Below, piece by piece: positions 12,854 through 16,157 of a DNA stretch of 16,157 bases; the first letter of the stretch is position 1, and each line of letters starts with the position of its first letter. A program made the translations under genes and the position numbers. Origin of the DNA: an uncultured Clostridia bacterium (GTDB lineage Bacteria > Bacillota > Clostridia > Christensenellales > Aristaeellaceae); the NCBI GenBank assembly GCA_934621485.1, contig CAKTUS010000057.1:1-16157 (forward strand), given 5' to 3'. A model generated the notes under the pieces. That model had not been told where the DNA came from and searched no databases. It saw nothing but the letters and a program-made list of their open reading frames with translations.

Positions 12854-13960
12854 ATGCGCCATACCCGTGCCTTTTCCATTGGCGGCGTGCCCATCGGCGG
12901 CGGCGCGCCCGTAACCGTGCAGAGCATGACCAATACCGATACCCGCGACAGCGCCTCCACCATTGCGCAGGTTTGCGCCCTGGCTCAGGCCGGCTGCGAC
13001 ATTGTGCGCCTGTCCGTGTATGATGAAAAATGCGTGGAGGCGCTTCCCGCCATTCTCGCCGCCTCCCCCGTGCCCCTGGTGGCGGATATTCACTACCGGG
13101 CCGACCTGGCCGTGGCCGCCATGGAGCAGGGCGTGGCCAAGGTACGCATCAATCCGGGCAACCTCGGCTCCGCCGCCGAGGTGAGGCGGGTAGCCGACTG
13201 CGCGAAAATGCACCATGTGCCCATCCGCATCGGCGTCAATTCCGGCAGCATCGAAAAGGACATTCTGCGCCGGGAGGGCGGCGTAACGGCCCGCGGCATG
13301 GTGGACAGCGCGCTGGGCCACGCCCGGCTGCTGGAAAACGCGGGTTTTCACGATATTGTGCTGTCGCTGAAGGCAAGCGACGTGCCCCTGACCGTGGCCG
13401 CCTACGAACTGGCGGCAAAGGAAACGGATTATCCCCTGCATGTAGGCGTTACCGAAGCGGGCCTGCCCGGGGCGGGCAATATCAAAAGCGCCGTCGGCAT
13501 CGGCGCGCTGCTGTTGCAGGGCATTGGCGACACCGTCCGGGTATCCCTTACAGGCAGCCCCCTTCCCGAGGCCCAGGCGGCCATTGATATTTTGCGGGCG
13601 GTGGGCCTGCGTAAGGGCTATGTGAATGTGGTAGCCTGCCCCACCTGCGGCCGCACCGGCATCGACGTGGCGGCCATCGCCGCCCGAGTGGAGCGGGAGC
13701 TTAGCGACATTCGCGTGCCTCTGACCGTGGCCGTCATGGGCTGTGTGGTCAACGGCCCCGGCGAAGCCCGGGAGGCGGATATCGGCCTGGCGGGCGGCGG
13801 GCTGAGCGCGGCCGGCGGCGCCCAGGGCGGCCAGGGCAGCCGATACGCCGTAGGGGCCGTTTTTGAAAAAGGAAAAGCGCCCGAACGCGTGGAGGGCGAT
13901 TTGGCCGCCATTCTGATTGCCAGAGCCCGGGCGCTGGCAGAAAAAAGAAGCCGTGTCTGA
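12854..13960 (+). CDS. ispG: 4-hydroxy-3-methylbut-2-enyl diphosphate synthase (GcpE)
   Basis: Penultimate step of the MEP pathway: reduces MEcPP to HMBPP with a [4Fe-4S] cluster. The 368-residue product has the TIM-barrel start (VTVQSMTNTDTRDSASTIAQ), LVADIHYRADLA (about 75-86), KVRINPGNLG (about 96-105), IRIGVNSGSIEKDIL (about 124-138), the cluster cysteines in ACPTCGRTG (Cys262, Cys265) and MGCVVNGPGEA (Cys297), and catalytic Glu304. Between GLAGG (about 311) and GAVFEKGK (about 334) there is a Gly/Ala/Gln/Ser-rich insertion of about 16 residues, where relatives usually read straight through GIAGGKGEGLLFKKG. The ATG at 12854 follows AAGGAGG. It is separated from dxr and the other isoprenoid genes that accompany it in many Firmicutes. 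The DJ-1-like gene starts 29 nt downstream without a terminator, so read-through is likely. Confidence 0.96.
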   Translation: MRHTRAFSIGGVPIGGGAPVTVQSMTNTDTRDSASTIAQVCALAQAGCDIVRLSVYDEKCVEALPAILAASPVPLVADIHYRADLAVAAMEQGVAKVRINPGNLGSAAEVRRVADCAKMHHVPIRIGVNSGSIEKDILRREGGVTARGMVDSALGHARLLENAGFHDIVLSLKASDVPLTVAAYELAAKETDYPLHVGVTEAGLPGAGNIKSAVGIGALLLQGIGDTVRVSLTGSPLPEAQAAIDILRAVGLRKGYVNVVACPTCGRTGIDVAAIAARVERELSDIRVPLTVAVMGCVVNGPGEAREADIGLAGGGLSAAGGAQGGQGSRYAVGAVFEKGKAPERVEGDLAAILIARARALAEKRSRV

Positions 13961-13989
13961 ACAACAGCCTTTGCAAGGAGTTCACCCTG

Positions 13990-14505
13990 ATGAAAGACGT
14001 ATTTCTGATCTATCACAAGTGCTGTTTTTATGAAATCGTGATCCTGAATTATCTGATGAGCTTTTCTCAGTGCGATATGGCTTTCTGTTCCTTAGACGGA
14101 AAGCCTGTCAAGGCCATGGAGGGGTTTTCGGTCAATGCGGATTTATCCTTGGCGGTGCTTGATAAAGAACAGGTGAGAAGCTTCATCGTTCCAGGCGGGA
14201 AGATTGCCGAAATTGATCATGCGGATGTTTGGTCGTACCTGCAAGACCTGAAGAAAAGGGAGGTTTTCATCGCCGGAATTTGTGCGGGCGTTGATGTGCT
14301 GGATCACGCCGGACTGCTGCGCGGCGTTAAGTCCACCCATTCCACCAACGACGATTTGGTCCTGGACCAAAATGTGATAACGGCCCGGGCCAATGCGTAT
14401 GTCGATTTTGCCATTGAAGTGGCAAAGCAGCTGTCGCTATTTGCAAGCGAAGAAGACTTGCGGCAAACCATTGGTTTTTGGAAGCATTATCACAGAGTGC
14501 AGTAG
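13990..14505 (+). CDS. DJ-1/PfpI-family protein
   Basis: A 171-residue protein of the class I glutamine-amidotransferase-like superfamily. It has the nucleophile elbow VFIAGICAGVDVLDHAGLL with Cys at about 98, an upstream acidic residue (YEIVILNYL, Glu at about 15) in the position used to tune that Cys, and FIVPGG at about 65-70. The C-terminal stretch NVITARANAYVDFAIEVAKQL is typical of the family's final helix. Members act as deglycases, chaperones, proteases or sensors, and the sequence does not say which. ATG at 13990 has AAGGAG 9 nt upstream. The gene is visibly less GC-rich than ispG just before it, and it opens a run of three such genes. It may ride on the ispG transcript. Confidence 0.85.
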   Translation: MKDVFLIYHKCCFYEIVILNYLMSFSQCDMAFCSLDGKPVKAMEGFSVNADLSLAVLDKEQVRSFIVPGGKIAEIDHADVWSYLQDLKKREVFIAGICAGVDVLDHAGLLRGVKSTHSTNDDLVLDQNVITARANAYVDFAIEVAKQLSLFASEEDLRQTIGFWKHYHRVQ

Positions 14506-14548
14506 AATGGATCAGCAGAAAAAACAAAACGTGACGAGGTGATTTTCC

Positions 14549-15172
14549 TTGGACGAAACGCTCCACTATCTTCAGGAAAAATACCATCCGCTCTCTGTTA
14601 TTCTTTATGGCTCCTATGCGAACGGGACCAATACTGAAAACAGCGATTTTGACGCACTGGTCATTTCGGCCGGCCACGAGTCCTTCCACGATACCTCCTT
14701 AGTGGGTAACGTTCAGCTGGACGTATTTGTCTATCCTGCCGCCTATTTTGAAAAACCCGTTGATTATGAGGATTTTGTCCAGATTTTTGACGGACGCATC
14801 CTTGCAGACACCAACGGCATTGGCAAAACGCTGCAGGCCAGCGTTCAAACCTATTTACGGAACCGCCCAGTTAAAACAAGGGCCGAAATCCAGGCAAATA
14901 TTGACTGGTGCGTTAAGATGGGAAAACGGGCCAAACGATGCGACTGCGAAGGAATGTTCCGTTGGCATTGGGTGCTGATAGACAGTTTGGAGATTTTTTG
15001 CGACGTCATGCGGCAACCCTATTGGGGACCCAAAAAATCCTTAAAATGGATGGAAGAGACGCATCCTGAAGCTTTTCAGCGTTATCAGAAGGCGCTTTCT
15101 CATTTTCGGATGGATTGTCTGGAAGACTGGATTGACTATCTTCGGCGGGCAAATGAACAGGTAAACGGTTAG
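14549..15172 (+). CDS. Nucleotidyltransferase-fold protein
   Basis: A 207-residue protein with a pol-beta-type nucleotidyltransferase core near its start: LYGSYANGTNTENSDFDALV gives the GS motif (about 21-22) and the Asp pair (about 33 and 35), and VQLDVFVY supplies the third carboxylate (Asp at about 58). The remainder (about 90-205) is helical, with charged and aromatic residues, as in kanamycin-nucleotidyltransferase-like or MNT/HEPN-like fusions. The substrate is unknown: antibiotic, tRNA or protein AMPylation targets are all possible. The start is TTG at 14549, chosen because GAGGTG sits 8 nt upstream and the frame gives a family-like N-terminus; no better ATG exists before the motif. 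It lies 43 nt after the DJ-1-like gene. Confidence 0.82.
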   Translation: MDETLHYLQEKYHPLSVILYGSYANGTNTENSDFDALVISAGHESFHDTSLVGNVQLDVFVYPAAYFEKPVDYEDFVQIFDGRILADTNGIGKTLQASVQTYLRNRPVKTRAEIQANIDWCVKMGKRAKRCDCEGMFRWHWVLIDSLEIFCDVMRQPYWGPKKSLKWMEETHPEAFQRYQKALSHFRMDCLEDWIDYLRRANEQVNG

Positions 15173-15199
15173 TGAAACGCTCATCGGAGGAGGATGTTG

Positions 15200-15616
15200 A
15201 TGAAGGTACAAAGGCTTTCGATTGGCCAGATGGAAGCGCTGTGGGAGCTGCAAAAGCTTTATAAAGCGGAAATCGGCGAGGCTGAGCCGGGCCATGCGGC
15301 AAAAGAACGTTTGACCAAAGCAATGCAGACGGGCGTTATCCTTTTCTTTGGCGCGTTTGAGGACAAAGCTTTGATTGGCTGCTGCTCCGTCACAGTAGGC
15401 TTTTCAACCTACAATTATCTGCCCAGCGGCGTATTTGAGGACTTCTACCTTCTCCCCGAATACCGGCACAAGGGCGTGGCCCGCATGTTGGTTCAATTTG
15501 CGCGCCGCGAAAGCGGTGTTTCCTGCTTAACGGTTGGCTGCGCGAATTGCGACGTACAAATGTACCAGTCGCTTGGTTTTTCCCTACCGCTTGGAAACCT
15601 GCTTGCGTTTGATTAA
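15200..15616 (+). CDS. GNAT-family N-acetyltransferase
   Basis: A 138-residue acetyl-CoA-dependent transferase of unknown substrate. Motif A is clear: VFEDFYLLPEYRHKGVARML (about 78-97), in which YRHKGVA is the acetyl-CoA pyrophosphate loop (R/Q-x-x-G-x-A). The C-terminal MYQSLGF is the usual end-of-fold motif with its tyrosine. An earlier in-frame ATG at 15194 abuts the GGAGGAGG ribosome site (15186-15193) directly. ATG 15200 has the better 6-nt spacing and is preferred. It starts 27 nt after the nucleotidyltransferase gene, so the two are probably co-transcribed. Possible roles include small-molecule detoxification or protein/peptide acetylation; context does not decide. Confidence 0.85.
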   Translation: MKVQRLSIGQMEALWELQKLYKAEIGEAEPGHAAKERLTKAMQTGVILFFGAFEDKALIGCCSVTVGFSTYNYLPSGVFEDFYLLPEYRHKGVARMLVQFARRESGVSCLTVGCANCDVQMYQSLGFSLPLGNLLAFD

Positions 15617-15849
15617 CAGCTTCCCCTTTACCGCGACTGCAAAAGCGGGCCGGATGGCAAATCCGCCAGGGGTGCGCGTGGATTCGGCCGGCCGCTTGCC
15701 GAAAAAGCGGGCGGCATCGCATGCCCGCGGTTTTGGTTCCGAAACCGGCGTTGGTTATTCCTGCTTTGGAAAGCTTGCACAGCAGGGCCTTCCGTTCTTT
15801 GACTATCCGCCTGCAACCGGCCGGAAGGCAAAGAACCGCCAGGCCATCC
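15617..15849. other. Intergenic DNA with several hairpins and an imperfect direct repeat
   Basis: No gene is supported here. Hairpins include CGGAT/ATCCG (15651-15665), GCGGGC/GCCCGC (about 15707-15728), CGGTTT/AAACCG (about 15728-15747) and GTTCTTTG/CAAAGAAC (15794-15801 with 15829-15836). Two stretches are alike: GGCCGGATGGCAAATCCGCC near 15648 and GGCCGGAAGGCAAAGAACC near 15819, both ending CCGCCAGG, which suggests an old duplication of an intergenic module. None has a U-run clearly terminating the GNAT transcript. Confidence 0.4.
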
Positions 15850-15875
15850 AAAAAAGCTCGCCAGCGAGGCGAGCT
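15850..15875 (-). terminator. Leftward intrinsic terminator
   Basis: On the minus strand AGCTCGCC (15868-15875), loop TCGCT, GGCGAGCT (15855-15862), then a run of T from 15854 to 15850. It is a textbook rho-independent terminator for a transcript arriving from beyond the right edge. Its stem is also the palindromic part of the repeat at 15858-15891. Confidence 0.7.
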
Positions 15876-15891
15876 CAGACTGTTGAAAAAC
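15858..15891 (+). repeat. Palindrome-containing repeat, copy 1
   Basis: TCGCCAGCGAGGCGAGCT followed by CAGACTGTTGAAAAAC. The first 18 bases are identical to those of copy 2 at 16034; the tail matches with a few substitutions and a two-base difference. The sequence contains a 7-bp hairpin with loop AGCGA. Such copies a few hundred bases apart indicate a dispersed intergenic element. Confidence 0.7.
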
Positions 15892-15960
15892 CCTCTACGA
15901 GAGAGCGCGTCCGTGCACACGGCTACGTTTCTTCGCGGGGAAAACGCTGCAGCATCAGGC

Positions 15961-16007
15961 TTAGGGGCTCTGCCCCTAAAATTCCGGCAGGAGGCAGTGC
16001 CTCCTGC
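15961..16007. repeat. Two adjacent palindromes
   Basis: TTAGGGGC-TCT-GCCCCTAA (15961-15979) and GCAGGAGGC-AGT-GCCTCCTGC (15987-16007) are perfect stems with 3-nt loops. No coding or promoter signal goes with them. They sit between the two copies of the repeat and probably belong to the same composite element. Confidence 0.65.
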
Positions 16008-16033
16008 ACCTCCACTTTTTCAGCAACCTGAGT

Positions 16034-16069
16034 TCGCCAGCGAGGCGAGCTTTCAGGCTGTCGAAAAAC
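16034..16069 (+). repeat. Palindrome-containing repeat, copy 2
   Basis: Starts with the same 18 bases as copy 1 and continues TTCAGGCTGTCGAAAAAC. It is followed directly by the hairpin ACTCCT-TCGG-AGGAGT (about 16069-16084). Copy 1 has CCCTCTACGAGAG at the equivalent place, so the second stem there is degenerate or different. Confidence 0.7.
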
Positions 16070-16084
16070 TCCTTCGGAGGAGTT

Positions 16085-16140
16085 GTCAGAGGGGCTGCAG
16101 CTCCTCTGACTATATTCGTATCGACCGGCTTTGCCGGTCG
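16085..16140. repeat. Two palindromes at the right edge
   Basis: GTCAGAGGGGCTG pairs with CAGCTCCTCTGAC (16085-16110, one G-T pair in the stem), and CGACCGGC-TTT-GCCGGTCG (16122-16140) is a perfect 8-bp hairpin. The series probably continues past the window. No gene is visible from 16111 to 16157. Confidence 0.65.
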
Positions 16141-16157
16141 GGCGGGGCGTTTTCGGC

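Noticed and set aside
15390..15920. Minus-strand frame across the GNAT gene end and intergenic hairpins
   Set aside because: It is antisense to a GNAT with clear motif A, and its remainder is non-homologous hairpin DNA.
15858..16069. CRISPR array
   Set aside because: Only two repeat copies, unequal in the tail, with a spacing of 176 nt and no cas genes; a palindromic dispersed repeat fits better.

Overview
The window looks like a GC-rich chromosome segment from a spore-forming member of the Clostridia (Firmicutes), probably gut-associated. The reasons are a sigH sporulation sigma gene in the classic Firmicutes mrnC/rlmB/yacP/sigH neighbourhood, a T-box riboswitch, strong AGGAGG ribosome sites, ThyX as thymidylate synthase, and an FHA / FtsW-RodA / penicillin-binding-protein operon. 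I cannot name the genus. No phage, CRISPR, transposase or tRNA gene was seen.

Layout. (1) 1-299: AT-rich intergenic DNA. It holds a near-consensus leftward promoter with A-tracts upstream and a leader resembling a pre-16S rRNA leader, so an rRNA operon may begin just outside the left edge. A weaker rightward promoter serves deoB. (2) 300-2310 (+): deoB and punA, a nucleoside phosphorolysis and ribose-phosphate salvage operon, closed by a strong hairpin shared with the convergent gene. (3) 2371-4347 (-): a class I adenylate-forming acyl-CoA synthetase preceded by its own promoter, a complete T-box leader (best specifier reading UAC, Tyr) and an intrinsic terminator. This is the most surprising regulatory pairing in the window. 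(4) 4373-8089 (-): a tightly coupled cell-wall operon of FHA protein, SEDS glycosyltransferase and class B PBP. (5) 8358-12303 (-): mrnC, thyX, rlmB, yacP and sigH, from a recognisable promoter to a terminator. It is a mixed RNA-processing, dTMP-synthesis and sporulation-initiation operon. RlmB carries a long disordered basic N-terminal extension. (6) 12344-13960 (+): a consensus promoter, a roughly 250-nt highly structured leader of no class I recognise, a 64-residue ribbon-helix-helix-like protein and ispG (isoprenoid MEP pathway). (7) 13990-15616 (+): a less GC-rich accessory trio of DJ-1/PfpI-like protein, nucleotidyltransferase-fold protein and GNAT acetyltransferase. (8) 15617-16157: no gene, but a cluster of hairpins and a duplicated palindromic element, including a leftward intrinsic terminator.

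The central genes are housekeeping. The observations most worth following are the T-box on an acyl-CoA synthetase, the unclassified structured leader at 12379-12626, the RlmB extension and the dispersed palindromic elements.
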